Shown one piece after another: positions 1-7,490 of a DNA stretch of 64,000 bases. The number at the start of each line of letters is the position of its first letter. Within the stretch, counting starts at the first letter, position 1. The notes under the pieces were generated by a model. That model had not been told where the DNA came from. It made no database searches and saw only the letters and a program-made list of their open reading frames with translations. The position numbers were made by a program, and so were the translations under genes. This DNA is from Sulfitobacter sp. DSM 110093 (GTDB lineage Bacteria; Pseudomonadota; Alphaproteobacteria; Rhodobacterales; Rhodobacteraceae): NCBI RefSeq assembly GCF_022788715.1, contig NZ_CP085167.1:2493001-2557000 (forward strand), read 5' to 3'.

Positions 1-998
1 TGGCCCAGAAAGTTGAATCCATTCTCAACGCCCGCGTCGGGCCGGGCAATGCCCGCGTGCGCGTCAGCGTTGATCTGACGACCGAGCGTGAAGTGCGCGT
101 TTCGCGTACCTTTGACCCTGCCCAGCAGGTCGCCCGATCCATCGAAACCCGCGTGCGCAACTCCAATGAGACCGATCCGGCGGCGGCCACCGTGGATGTG
201 GCCAATAACATCCCCGACGAGCTGCGCGACGATGCGGGCGGCGGCGCGGGCCAATCCACCCGTTCCGAGAACGACGAGATCATTAACTACGAGATCGGTT
301 CGGTTCAAAGCGAGATGGTGCGCGAGCCGGGCGATATCGAGCGTATCTCGGTCGCGGTGCTGGTGAACGGCAGCTATGGCACCCTGCCCGACGGCTCCGA
401 AGGCTATATCGAGCGCAGCGAAGAAGAGATGCAACGTCTGAGCCAATTGGTCAGCACCGCCATCGGCTTTGACCAGAACCGTGGCGATCAGGTGCAGGTC
501 GAGAGCCTGCAATTCCTTGATTTTGATTCCGAGTTCAGCAGCCCCGCAGGCCGTGGCTTGGGCGCCGTGCTGGCGGATAACGCTATGACCATCCTGCGCT
601 CGCTTTTTGCTCTGGCCCTGGTGGCGATCATCATGGTGTTGGGCGCGCGCCCGCTGCGCATGGTGCTGGATGCCACCCTGCCCCAGCCCGCGCTGGCTGG
701 CGCTGGCGCAGATGCGGCCCTGCTGGATGGCCCTGAAGAGGATACCACCCCCAAAGCGCTGACCGGCGGCACACAGAAAGAGACCCCGCAGAACCGCCTG
801 CCCACCCCGGCGGGGGCGCAGACTGGCGCGGTGCTTGGCCCGATGGATGAAATGCCCCGCGATATGGTGCATCTGGCCTCGGTCGAGGGGGCAATCCACC
901 ATAGCCAACTTCGCGCCGTGGCTGAATTGGCCGAAGACAACACCGATGACGCCCTGCGGGTTCTTGGACAATGGCTGTCGGAAGGGGATGATCTGTGA
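1..998 (+). CDS. fliF: Flagellar MS-ring protein FliF (C-terminal part, 5' truncated by window)
   Basis: Forms the inner-membrane MS ring, the base of the flagellar motor and export gate. The frame is open from base 3, so the gene starts outside the window; about 331 codons are visible. The visible part begins in the periplasmic ring-building domain, including a VGPGNARVRVSVDL-type stretch typical of FliF. It then shows a hydrophobic segment at about bases 582-650 and ends in a cytoplasmic tail (SVEGAIHHSQLRAVAEL...) in the position where FliF contacts FliG. The stop overlaps the GTG start of the fliH-like gene by 4 bases (GTGA), which indicates translational coupling in a fliF-fliH-fliN-fliP-fliG operon. 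A GTG at 57 is only an internal codon, not the start. Family assignment is secure; the N-terminal half cannot be judged. Confidence 0.95.
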   Translation, partial: AQKVESILNARVGPGNARVRVSVDLTTEREVRVSRTFDPAQQVARSIETRVRNSNETDPAAATVDVANNIPDELRDDAGGGAGQSTRSENDEIINYEIGSVQSEMVREPGDIERISVAVLVNGSYGTLPDGSEGYIERSEEEMQRLSQLVSTAIGFDQNRGDQVQVESLQFLDFDSEFSSPAGRGLGAVLADNAMTILRSLFALALVAIIMVLGARPLRMVLDATLPQPALAGAGADAALLDGPEEDTTPKALTGGTQKETPQNRLPTPAGAQTGAVLGPMDEMPRDMVHLASVEGAIHHSQLRAVAELAEDNTDDALRVLGQWLSEGDDL

Positions 999-1651
999 TC
1001 ACGACCCTCAAGCTTCAGAATTTCGACGAAGACGGCAAAAGCAAGCCGCAAGACCCCGCGCTGCCCACGCCCGAAGAGATCGACGCGAAGATCAAGAAGG
1101 CCCACAAGCAAGGCCATATCGAAGGCTATCTGGCCGGGGCCGACGCGGGCCGGGCTGAGATGCACCAGACAATGCAGGCCGAACATGCCGTCATGGCCGA
1201 AAAGCTGGCGCAGGAACTGGCGCGGCTCTCGCAGGCTATGCAGGCCCATCAGGAAGCGCTGGTGGCGCAGATCGTAGGATTTACCCTGCAAACCTGCGAG
1301 ATCGTCCTCCCCGAAGTAATCGAACGCCTATCCACCGCGCGGGTGAAAAAGACCGTGATCCAATCGCTCAAGATGGCCATCGGATCGAGCCACATCAAAG
1401 TGCGCCTGTCGCCCGCCACGCTGGAACAGATCGGCCCCGAACTGCGCCAACGCGCGGTCTATTACAAATGCGACGGCGTGCTGGACGTGCGCGCCGATGC
1501 CGACCTGCCCGACGGTGATGCCCGGATGGAATGGGACCACGGGAGTCTCGACTACGGCTTCAAAAAGATTTGCGACCGCCTGCTCGCCGAGCTGCGCGAC
1601 ACCCATGAGCGGTCACTGAAAGCACAAAAGGAGAAGGACGAAAATGGATAA
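995..1651 (+). CDS. fliH: FliH-like flagellar export ATPase regulator
   Basis: 218-residue soluble protein. FliH binds the export ATPase FliI and links it to the switch and export gate. The N-terminal third is charged and helical, with a Gly-containing helix (KQGHIEGYLAGADAGRAEM) like the GxxxG-type repeats of FliH. The C-terminal half (from about residue 95, IVGFTLQTCEIVLPEVIERL) matches the FliH/YscL-type globular domain. The start is GTG at 995, overlapping the fliF stop by 4 bases. The end overlaps fliN by 8 bases. Its cognate ATPase gene fliI is not in this window. Alphaproteobacterial FliH proteins are divergent, so the name rests on position between fliF and fliN as well as on sequence. 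Confidence 0.82.
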   Translation: MITTLKLQNFDEDGKSKPQDPALPTPEEIDAKIKKAHKQGHIEGYLAGADAGRAEMHQTMQAEHAVMAEKLAQELARLSQAMQAHQEALVAQIVGFTLQTCEIVLPEVIERLSTARVKKTVIQSLKMAIGSSHIKVRLSPATLEQIGPELRQRAVYYKCDGVLDVRADADLPDGDARMEWDHGSLDYGFKKICDRLLAELRDTHERSLKAQKEKDENG

Positions 1652-2099
1652 GCCTGACCTGCAATCGCCCAAGAACAACGCAGCCGACAAAGGGGGCAAC
1701 GCGACACCCGAGGCCAGCCAGACGGATCAGCCGCTTGCCGATGCATTTGGCAACACCGCCAGTGCGGGCAGCGATGACGCGGGGGTCTTCCCGCAACTCG
1801 ACACAGAGGATTCGCGCAACGCTCTTGCTCCCCGCCCCGAGGCCGGTGGTGCGGGCATCAACGCGATGCTGAACGTCGGCCTTGATGTGCAGATTGTATT
1901 GGGCCAAGCGCGGATGCCGATTTCGCGTCTGCTGGAACTGACCCGCGGCTCTATCGTGGAACTGAACCGCAAAATCGGTGCGCCCGTCGATCTGATGGTC
2001 TCTGACCGTCTGGTCGCACGCGGTGACCTTGTGAAAGTCGGCGAAGACCGGCTGGGCGTTTCGCTTACCCAGATCGTCAAGGATTATGTCCCTGACTGA
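1644..2099 (+). CDS. fliN: Flagellar motor switch protein FliN
   Basis: Part of the C-ring on the cytoplasmic side, where FliN and FliM respond to CheY-P and dock export cargo. 151 residues: an acidic, low-complexity N-terminal extension (about 70 residues, longer than the minimal SpoA domain) followed by a classic SpoA/FliN domain (from about residue 75: VGLDVQIVLGQARMPISRLLEL), with the signature GSIVELNRKIGAPVDLMVSDRLVARGDLVKV. The ATG overlaps the fliH stop by 8 bases, and its 3' end overlaps fliP by 14 bases. No FliM gene lies next to it. Confidence 0.95.
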   Translation: MDKPDLQSPKNNAADKGGNATPEASQTDQPLADAFGNTASAGSDDAGVFPQLDTEDSRNALAPRPEAGGAGINAMLNVGLDVQIVLGQARMPISRLLELTRGSIVELNRKIGAPVDLMVSDRLVARGDLVKVGEDRLGVSLTQIVKDYVPD

Positions 2100-2922
2100 C
2101 CTCCCCTCCCCGCGCGCCTATGCGTCGGGCCGTTTGGGCCTTGCCCTGCTGGTGCTTCTCGCCAGCAGCGGCATGGCTATGGCCCAAGACGGGGGCTTTT
2201 TGGGTACGCTGTCAGATGTGATCGGGGATTCCGCGCCGGGAAGTGATGAGAACGCCAATCTTTCGGGCCGGATCGTTCAGTTTATCGCGCTGATGACCGT
2301 GCTCAGCATCGCGCCGGGGCTTTTGGTCGTCATGACCAGCTTCACGCGCTTTGTAATCGTTCTGTCGATGCTGCGCTCGGCCCTCGGCCTGAACCAGACC
2401 CCGCCCAACATCGTGCTGACCTCACTGGCGCTGTTCATGACCTTCTTCGTCATGCAGCCCGTGTTCGAGGACGCCTATGAGGCCGGAGTGCAACCGCTTT
2501 TAGAAAACGCCATTGCCGAAGAGCAGGCGCTGGAGCGGATCGCGGCCCCGTTCAAGAGTTTCATGTACGTCAACACCCGCCCCGAGGACTACGCGCTGTT
2601 TTTGCGCATCGCCCCAGCAAACGAAGAGGCCGAAGAGACCCCCATGCCCGAGACGGCTGAGGAAGCCACGTTCCGCCATCTTGTCCCTGCCTTCATGATC
2701 TCGGAACTGCGCCGCGCCTTTACCATCGGCTTTCTGATCTACCTGCCCTTTGTCGCCATTGACCTTATCATCGCCTCGGTCTTGATGAGCGCAGGTATGA
2801 TGATGCTGCCGCCCGTCCTGATCTCGTTGCCGTTCAAAGTGATTTTCTTTGTGCTGATCGACGGGTGGTACATGCTGGCCGGATCGCTGATCGAAAGCTA
2901 TGTGCCGCTTGCCGGTGGCTGA
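2086..2922 (+). CDS. fliP: Flagellar type III export gate protein FliP
   Basis: Core membrane subunit of the flagellar export gate, acting with FliQ and FliR. 278 residues. An N-terminal signal peptide (to about residue 33, AMA|QDGG) is expected, since FliP is one of the few gate proteins made with a cleaved signal. Next come two membrane helices carrying the FliP signature (SFTRFVIVLSMLRSALGLNQTPPNIVL), a cytoplasmic or periplasmic middle part with an acidic insert (EEAEETPMPETAEEA), and two C-terminal helices. The ATG at 2086 lies inside the fliN end (14-base overlap). fliQ and fliR are not downstream; fliG follows after 22 bases. Confidence 0.96.
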   Translation: MSLTDLPSPRAYASGRLGLALLVLLASSGMAMAQDGGFLGTLSDVIGDSAPGSDENANLSGRIVQFIALMTVLSIAPGLLVVMTSFTRFVIVLSMLRSALGLNQTPPNIVLTSLALFMTFFVMQPVFEDAYEAGVQPLLENAIAEEQALERIAAPFKSFMYVNTRPEDYALFLRIAPANEEAEETPMPETAEEATFRHLVPAFMISELRRAFTIGFLIYLPFVAIDLIIASVLMSAGMMMLPPVLISLPFKVIFFVLIDGWYMLAGSLIESYVPLAGG

Positions 2923-2944
2923 CCTGCACTGAAAGGATTTATCC

Positions 2945-3994
2945 ATGTCGACCAATGCCCTTTCCAAAACCCGCAGAAAGCCCATCACGGTGGAGGATCT
3001 GAACGGTCCCACCAAGGCCGCCATCACCTTTCTGTGCCTCGGAGAGCAGACCGGTTCGGAACTCATGCAAAAGCTCGGCACCGCCGAGATTGAGCGCATC
3101 ACCAGCGCCATGAGCCGCCTTGGTCCGATCCCGGCAGAGGTGGTGGAACATGTGCTTAGAGAGTTCACCCAAAAGGTCGTCAGCGGCACCGGGTCGGTCG
3201 TGGGGTCACTGTCGACGGCAGAATCCATGCTGCGCAAATTCATGCCCGAAGAGCAGGTGACCAGCATCATGGCCGGGCTCAAGAACAGCGAGCGCGAAAG
3301 CGCCATGTGGCGCGGCTTTGGCGCATTGGATGAGACGGTGATCGCCAATTATCTCAAGGGCGAGCATGATCAGACCGCAGCGGCGATCCTGAACAACGTC
3401 GACACCAGCGTGGCCGCCAAAGTGCTGCCGCTGCTCGGCCCTGAGCGGATGCAAGACATCGCCGAGCGTATGATCGCGATGGAGGCCGTGCCATTGCATA
3501 TGATGCAGCAGATCGAGGAGACCTTGAAGCAAGACATCCTGTCGAACGCGATGCACACCAACTCAGTCGAGACCCATCAACGTATGGCGGACCTGTTCAA
3601 CCAATTGGATGTGCAGGCCTTCGAAGAACTCTCTGGTGCGCTGGATTCGCGTATCCCCGACGCCTTCCAAGCCATCAAACAGCGCATGTTCGTCTTTGAC
3701 GACCTGTTCAAACTGCCGATGCAAGATCTGGCGCAGGTGATGCGCGGGCTGGACGGGGCGACCCTGCCGATGGCGATGCGCGGGGCCAAGAAAGAGCAGC
3801 GCGATCACCTGATGGAATGCCTACCGCAACGCTCGCGTCAGATGCTGAAGGACGAAATGGCCGCCACCGGCCCTGTCCGGGGCCGCGATGTGCGCGCCGC
3901 ACAGGCCGCTATGGTGGAATATGCCAAGAGCCTTGCTGATGAAGGCGTGATCGAACTGCCCTCGGCAGCCGATGACGACGAATTCATCGAATAG
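2945..3994 (+). CDS. fliG: Flagellar motor switch protein FliG
   Basis: Rotor protein that touches FliF, FliM and the MotA stator, and generates torque. 349 residues, within the family range (about 330-350). The N-terminal domain (residues about 15-110) fits FliF binding. The middle domain carries a variant of the FliM-contact EHPQT motif (EHDQTAAAIL). The C-terminal domain (FVFDDLFKL..MRGAKKEQRDHLMECLPQRSRQMLKDEM) has the charged torque helix. An SD-like AAAGGA lies 9 bases before the ATG. Last gene of the leftward-starting operon; it converges on the DUF1217 gene with 6 bases between the two stops and no obvious terminator. Confidence 0.96.
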   Translation: MSTNALSKTRRKPITVEDLNGPTKAAITFLCLGEQTGSELMQKLGTAEIERITSAMSRLGPIPAEVVEHVLREFTQKVVSGTGSVVGSLSTAESMLRKFMPEEQVTSIMAGLKNSERESAMWRGFGALDETVIANYLKGEHDQTAAAILNNVDTSVAAKVLPLLGPERMQDIAERMIAMEAVPLHMMQQIEETLKQDILSNAMHTNSVETHQRMADLFNQLDVQAFEELSGALDSRIPDAFQAIKQRMFVFDDLFKLPMQDLAQVMRGLDGATLPMAMRGAKKEQRDHLMECLPQRSRQMLKDEMAATGPVRGRDVRAAQAAMVEYAKSLADEGVIELPSAADDDEFIE

Positions 3995-4000
3995 GGCGGA

Positions 4001-4840
4001 TCAGCGGTAGGCGTTATAGGCGCTATAGCTGCCGCCGCCGGTTATCGTGGGGATGTCGATGGTGATGGCGGTAAAGGTGCTGCCCTGCCCAATGGACACG
4101 GCGCCCTCCATCAGAGTCAACACCGTGCTCGACAAGGACGAAACACCCTCAACAGCATCATAAATCGCCGAGAACCGCGAGACGAGCTTGTCGACCTCTG
4201 CCGGGTCTTGCAGCTTTTCAATGTCGAATTTCTGCTCGAAGAGCGCGATCTGGCGGTCGAGATCAACTTGGATCAGCTCATCCGGCAGACCAAGTGCGCG
4301 GCGCATGAATGTGCCAAGGTCTTCGTCCTTTAGCACGTCGAGCCATGTATCGATCTCGGAAGCTTTGGATTTGAATTCCAGCGCGATCCGTGCGCCTTCA
4401 TTGTCTTCGCCCGCAGTGTTCAGCACGAACCGCTCTTTGAACCGGTCAACCATTTCAGACTGCCAGTCAACCTTATCAAGGTTCGCGCTTGGGCCGCCCT
4501 CTGGGGCAAAACCCAAAGTTTCATACATCTCGCGAATTTTGGGGTCGCTCAGGCGGTTCACCAGTGCATCACTGTCGCTGATGTCGCTTTCCAGCGCTTT
4601 GCGGATCAGCGCTTTGCCGAAAATCTGGTCTTCAAGGTCAAAGGCTCGCATCACGAAAGTATAGACTTCGGTATCGGCAATCAGTTCCTGAGGGGAAGAG
4701 ATGCTGCCGATACGCTCTTCAAAGGCTTCGATCTGCCGGGCGTTCAGGGCATTGCTGGCGGCAAGGTCGAGCTGTTTGTCGCGCGTTGCGTCAAACAGTT
4801 TGACCGCCACCTGCGTGCTCATGCCGCCCAGCGAGATCAT
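4001..4840 (-). CDS. DUF1217 family flagellar-locus protein
   Basis: 279 residues, mostly helical and soluble, with no signal peptide. The sequence (ATRDKQLDLAASNALNARQIEAFEERI..., repeated blocks ending in FKERFV / LGTFMRRALGLP) resembles the DUF1217 family, which is found almost only beside flagellar genes of alphaproteobacteria. Its precise role is not established here. The start overlaps the flbT stop by 4 bases (ATGA), so it is the last gene of a flagellin-flaF-flbT-DUF1217 transcription unit. The C-terminus is Gly/Ser/Tyr rich (GGGSYSAYNAYR). An export-linked or filament-related role is inference from context. Confidence 0.75.
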   Translation of the reverse strand: MISLGGMSTQVAVKLFDATRDKQLDLAASNALNARQIEAFEERIGSISSPQELIADTEVYTFVMRAFDLEDQIFGKALIRKALESDISDSDALVNRLSDPKIREMYETLGFAPEGGPSANLDKVDWQSEMVDRFKERFVLNTAGEDNEGARIALEFKSKASEIDTWLDVLKDEDLGTFMRRALGLPDELIQVDLDRQIALFEQKFDIEKLQDPAEVDKLVSRFSAIYDAVEGVSSLSSTVLTLMEGAVSIGQGSTFTAITIDIPTITGGGSYSAYNAYR

Positions 4841-5262
4841 GCGTGCGCGGCCTCATGGCTTGATGTCGGGGCCACGGGGCGCAGCTGCATCAGCTCGGTC
4901 TCATATTTCAGGACCGCGCGCAGTTCGCTCATGGCTTTGTAGAAATCGGCCATCGAGACGAAGTTCGCCGCTTCCATGATCCGGCTGCGCATTTCTGCGC
5001 CAAAGCAACAGGCCAGATCGGCCAAGCCCTGTTGGATCATCGGCATAATCTGATCGCGGGTGTCGGGACGGATCAGCGCCGTTTGCACCAAGAAATAGAC
5101 CTTGGAGACGGGCGTGGATTCCGCATCCGGCTTCAGCAGATCAGATTCACGCACGATGTCAGCGCGGTTCTCGACCGTCAGCGCCTGACGGCGGTCGCCG
5201 TTGCGGATGACGCAGCCGTTCACGACCACACGTTCACGGGGGCGAAGAGTGAGTTTCAGCAT
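4837..5262 (-). CDS. flbT: Flagellin mRNA regulator FlbT
   Basis: Post-transcriptional regulator that in Caulobacter binds flagellin mRNA and promotes its decay until hook assembly is complete. 141 residues from the ATG at 5262, beginning MLKLTLRPRERVVVNGCVI, the typical FlbT N-terminus. A longer frame upstream is rejected because a perfect AGGAGG lies 6 bases before this ATG. The SD sits across the end of flaF. The gene overlaps DUF1217 by 4 bases downstream. Flagellin, flaF and flbT in one unit fits co-control of flagellin output. Confidence 0.93.
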   Translation of the reverse strand: MLKLTLRPRERVVVNGCVIRNGDRRQALTVENRADIVRESDLLKPDAESTPVSKVYFLVQTALIRPDTRDQIMPMIQQGLADLACCFGAEMRSRIMEAANFVSMADFYKAMSELRAVLKYETELMQLRPVAPTSSHEAAHA

Positions 5263-5263
5263 C

Positions 5264-5668
5264 TTACACCTCCTGCATCTGCGGCGCGGCCTGCCCGGCC
5301 AAACCTGCGGCAATGTTGCCATTGATCTCAACAAGACCCGCCAGACGCCCCTCGCCTGCCATCAGCGCGGTGCTGTGACGGTCCACCCAAAGCGCGATGG
5401 AAATGAGCGACGCTTTCAGCCCGTCGGGCATCTTGTTTTCCGGCTCCGCTAGGTCAAAGCGCAGGGCCGACCAAAACCGTTGGTTTTCGTAAATTGCGTC
5501 GCGCAGACCGGAGGCGAGGATGTTCAACCGCTCACTCTTGCTCTCGGTCGCATCAAAGCCTTGGCCCTTATCGGCAAGGTCATGTGTGACGCGGCTTAGA
5601 ATGCGGCGCTCGATCTGCCGCGGGGTTTCGCTTTGGCGAATTGTTCGTTTGTATGCTGCCAGCCCCAT
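5264..5668 (-). CDS. flaF: Flagellin synthesis regulator FlaF
   Basis: Small cytoplasmic helical protein (134 residues) required for flagellin production or secretion in Caulobacter and relatives, where it acts opposite to FlbT. The sequence MGLAAYKRTIRQSETPRQIERRILSRVTHDL is typical of FlaF. An AAGGAAG ribosome site lies just before the ATG. The stop TAA (5264-5266) lies immediately beside the SD of flbT, so the two are probably translationally coupled. It is separated from flagellin by about 105 bases that contain two strong hairpins. Confidence 0.92.
   Translation of the reverse strand: MGLAAYKRTIRQSETPRQIERRILSRVTHDLADKGQGFDATESKSERLNILASGLRDAIYENQRFWSALRFDLAEPENKMPDGLKASLISIALWVDRHSTALMAGEGRLAGLVEINGNIAAGLAGQAAPQMQEV
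5269..5274 (-). promoter_or_regulatory. Ribosome binding site of flbT
   Basis: A perfect AGGAGG on the minus strand, 6 bases upstream of the ATG at 5262. It fixes the flbT start and lies in the last codons of flaF. Confidence 0.85.
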
Positions 5669-5703
5669 AGGAATTCTTCCTTGTTTTTATAGTTTGCTGC
5701 CTG

Positions 5704-5729
5704 CCAACCGCAAATTCTGAGGCGGTTGG
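5704..5729 (-). other. Hairpin upstream of flaF (distal of two)
   Basis: Perfect 8-base-pair inverted repeat CCAACCGC/GCGGTTGG with a 10-base loop, between the flagellin stop and flaF. No U-run follows on the minus strand, so it does not look like a classic terminator. A role as mRNA stabiliser, processing site or partial block is inferred. Confidence 0.7.
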
Positions 5730-5731
5730 AC

Positions 5732-5760
5732 CGGGGCCAAGGCACTAAGCTTTGGCCCCG
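5732..5760 (-). other. Hairpin 13 bases after the flagellin stop
   Basis: Perfect 9-base-pair inverted repeat CGGGGCCAA/TTGGCCCCG with an 11-base loop, directly 3' of flagellin on the minus strand and directly beside the second hairpin. There is no U-tract. It may protect the abundant flagellin message from 3' decay and set a lower level for flaF-flbT. Confidence 0.75.
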
Positions 5761-5773
5761 AAAACCCTATTCC

Positions 5774-6697
5774 TTACTGGAACAGGCTCAGGATGTTCTG
5801 CGGTGCCTGGTTGGCGATCGACAGGGACTGCGATGCCAGCTGCTGCTGAACCTGAAGCGCCTGAAGACGGGCGGCTTCTTCTTCCATATTGGCGTCAACC
5901 ATGGCGCCAACGCCGGAGTCGAGGTTATCGGAGAGCTTGGTTAGGAACTCCTGCTGGGTTTCGAGTGATTTTTCTGCAAGACCCAGATCTGTCGCTGCGG
6001 TCGTAGCCCGAACCACGCCTGCTTCAGCAGAAGCCAATGCACCTTTAAGGTAGGCTTCTCCGGTGCCCGCAGACGCGTTGGTATTAAAACTGGTCGCGAT
6101 AGCGGTAAAGTCAGCCAATGCGGCAGAGAGGTCAACGGTGTCGATCGTCATAGTTGTCGCTGCGAATGCAGCACCCGCGCGTGAAACACCAGTTACAACG
6201 TTGCGCGTCTCTGTAGTTGCTGGTGTTGCGGTCACAACGCCGGTAGCACCATCAATCGCTGAGGCGGTCACGCCTGTAGTGGCTGTGCCTGCACCGACCA
6301 TGTCGTCACCGTTAAAAGTCGCTTGAGACACCGTCGCAGTCATCTGCTTAACCAGCTCTCCTAGTTCCTTTTCGACCTCCTCGTAACCGCCTTTCGCGCC
6401 CTGCGCAAAAGCGACTCGTTCTTGGAAAGTCTGTGCAAGTTCCTGGAAGCTTTCGGCACCGACACGGGCTGTAGCAACCGAGTTCTTAGTAAGAGTCAAT
6501 CCTTCGTTAATTGACTTATTCATGCTGCTGTCGCCCTTCATGGTCTCGGAAATCGCGAAGTAAGCTGCGTTATCCTTTCCGGAAGATACTTTAAGACCGG
6601 TCGAGATACGGTCCTGCGTTTGGTTCAGGTTCGAGTTCACATTCCGCAGAGTTGCGAGAGCGTTCATTGCGGATGTGTTTGTGTTGATCGAAGACAT
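5774..6697 (-). CDS. fliC: Flagellin
   Basis: Filament subunit, 307 residues. The N-terminal D0/D1 part (MSSINTNTSAMNALATLRNVNSNLNQTQDRISTGLKVSSGKDNAAYFAIS) and the C-terminal part (...LDSGVGAMVDANMEEEAARLQALQVQQQLASQSLSIANQAPQNILSLFQ) are both textbook flagellin. The short variable centre (about residues 130-200) is rich in Ala/Thr/Val, as in small alphaproteobacterial flagellins. It is the only flagellin gene in the window. No strong Shine-Dalgarno is visible (GGAATAAGAAT before ATG). The flaF-flbT genes downstream and a stem-loop upstream suggest post-transcriptional control. Confidence 0.97.
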   Translation of the reverse strand: MSSINTNTSAMNALATLRNVNSNLNQTQDRISTGLKVSSGKDNAAYFAISETMKGDSSMNKSINEGLTLTKNSVATARVGAESFQELAQTFQERVAFAQGAKGGYEEVEKELGELVKQMTATVSQATFNGDDMVGAGTATTGVTASAIDGATGVVTATPATTETRNVVTGVSRAGAAFAATTMTIDTVDLSAALADFTAIATSFNTNASAGTGEAYLKGALASAEAGVVRATTAATDLGLAEKSLETQQEFLTKLSDNLDSGVGAMVDANMEEEAARLQALQVQQQLASQSLSIANQAPQNILSLFQ

Positions 6698-6746
6698 ATT
6701 CTTATTCCAGACTATTCTAGTTCGTTATGTCGTCTTTCTGACAACT

Positions 6747-6761
6747 GCGGGGCGAACCCGC
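6747..6761 (-). other. Small stem-loop upstream of flagellin
   Basis: GCGGG/CCCGC 5-base-pair stem with a 5-base loop, 50-64 bases before the flagellin start codon on the minus strand. If transcription starts upstream of it, it would lie in the flagellin leader, where FlbT acts in Caulobacter. No sigma54 or sigma28 promoter could be assigned with confidence in the 107-base gap 6698-6804. Confidence 0.4.
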
Positions 6762-6804
6762 TTGATTACGTTTTTACGCGAAAAACTGGCAACATTGAGG
6801 CAAT

Positions 6805-7182
6805 TCAGAAACTTTTGTCCACGGTTGCCATCAGTGTTGCGCGGTTGTCACGTTTAGCACCGCTTCGGCCGTAAATGCCTGCAATGCTGTGCTTTTCCCG
6901 GATTTGGGAAACCTCTTTGATCATGTCTGACGTGGCTTGGCGGGCCAATTGCAGGTGGTGATGATCGCGCGCAATCAGAACTTTTAGATCGCGCAGTTTA
7001 TCTTTGCTGACCGCCTCGGGATCGTGGCTGAGTTGCTCTTCCAGCACGGCGGTGAGTCGGGCCTTTTCGCTGGCGAATTCGACCAATTGATTGAACGCCC
7101 CGCCCTCGACTGCGGCGATTTCGCGGCGCAGCAGATTGCCCAATGCGTCAACGGCGGCGAGTGCTTTGCGCGGATCGCTCAT
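6805..7182 (-). CDS. flgN: FlgN-like flagellar chaperone (probable)
   Basis: 125-residue helical protein starting at the ATG at 7182, which overlaps the stop of the rod-binding protein gene by 4 bases. FlgN is the export chaperone of the hook-filament junction proteins FlgK and FlgL. The layout of long amphipathic helices (ALGNLLRREIAAVEGGAFNQLVEFASEKARLTAVLEEQL), the length and the position at the end of a flgE-flgK-flgL-flgI operon fit FlgN. Sequence signatures in this family are weak, so the assignment is partly contextual. A longer upstream reading with Arg-rich residues is not believed. Confidence 0.7.
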   Translation of the reverse strand: MSDPRKALAAVDALGNLLRREIAAVEGGAFNQLVEFASEKARLTAVLEEQLSHDPEAVSKDKLRDLKVLIARDHHHLQLARQATSDMIKEVSQIREKHSIAGIYGRSGAKRDNRATLMATVDKSF

Positions 7183-7481
7183 CGGTCTGCCCCCGTTTGA
7201 TAGCGCTGCATCGCCGTCTCGATACTGCGGGCGATTCCGGTGCTGTTCTGCTCGGCGATGCTTTCGCCAATCGCGTTGGACAGAAAGCTGCGCCAAGTCT
7301 CTTCGGCATGGCCACCGCCGAAGCTTCCGATGTCCACGGTCGAGAGCATTTCATCGACCATCTGGCCGAGGAACATGGCCTCGAACTCCTGCGCTTTTTC
7401 GGCGGTGACGGCATCGGCCTGTGTCACTGCAGGCTTCGCTGCCGGGGTCGGGACGGGGATTGGGAAAGATGCGAATTCCAT
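7179..7481 (-). CDS. Rod-binding protein (FlgJ N-terminal domain type)
   Basis: 100 residues. Corresponds to the N-terminal rod-capping domain of FlgJ only (EKAQEFEAMFLGQMVDEMLSTV...SFGGGHAEETWRSFLSNAIGESIAEQ), with no peptidoglycan hydrolase domain, as is usual in alphaproteobacteria. It is thought to cap the growing rod in the periplasm. The N-terminus has a Pro/Ala-rich linker. The start lies 9 bases after the flgI stop, with GGGCAGG upstream, and the gene overlaps the flgN-like gene by 4 bases. Confidence 0.87.
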   Translation of the reverse strand: MEFASFPIPVPTPAAKPAVTQADAVTAEKAQEFEAMFLGQMVDEMLSTVDIGSFGGGHAEETWRSFLSNAIGESIAEQNSTGIARSIETAMQRYQTGADR

Positions 7482-7490
7482 GACCTGCCC

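Noticed and set aside
57..998. GTG at 57 as the start of the first gene
   Set aside because: The frame is open to base 3 with FliF-like residues before it, so the gene enters from outside the window.
6698..6804. Sigma54 (TGGC-N8-TGC) or sigma28 promoter for flagellin
   Set aside because: Only partial matches were seen (TAAA without the matching -10), too weak to report as a promoter.
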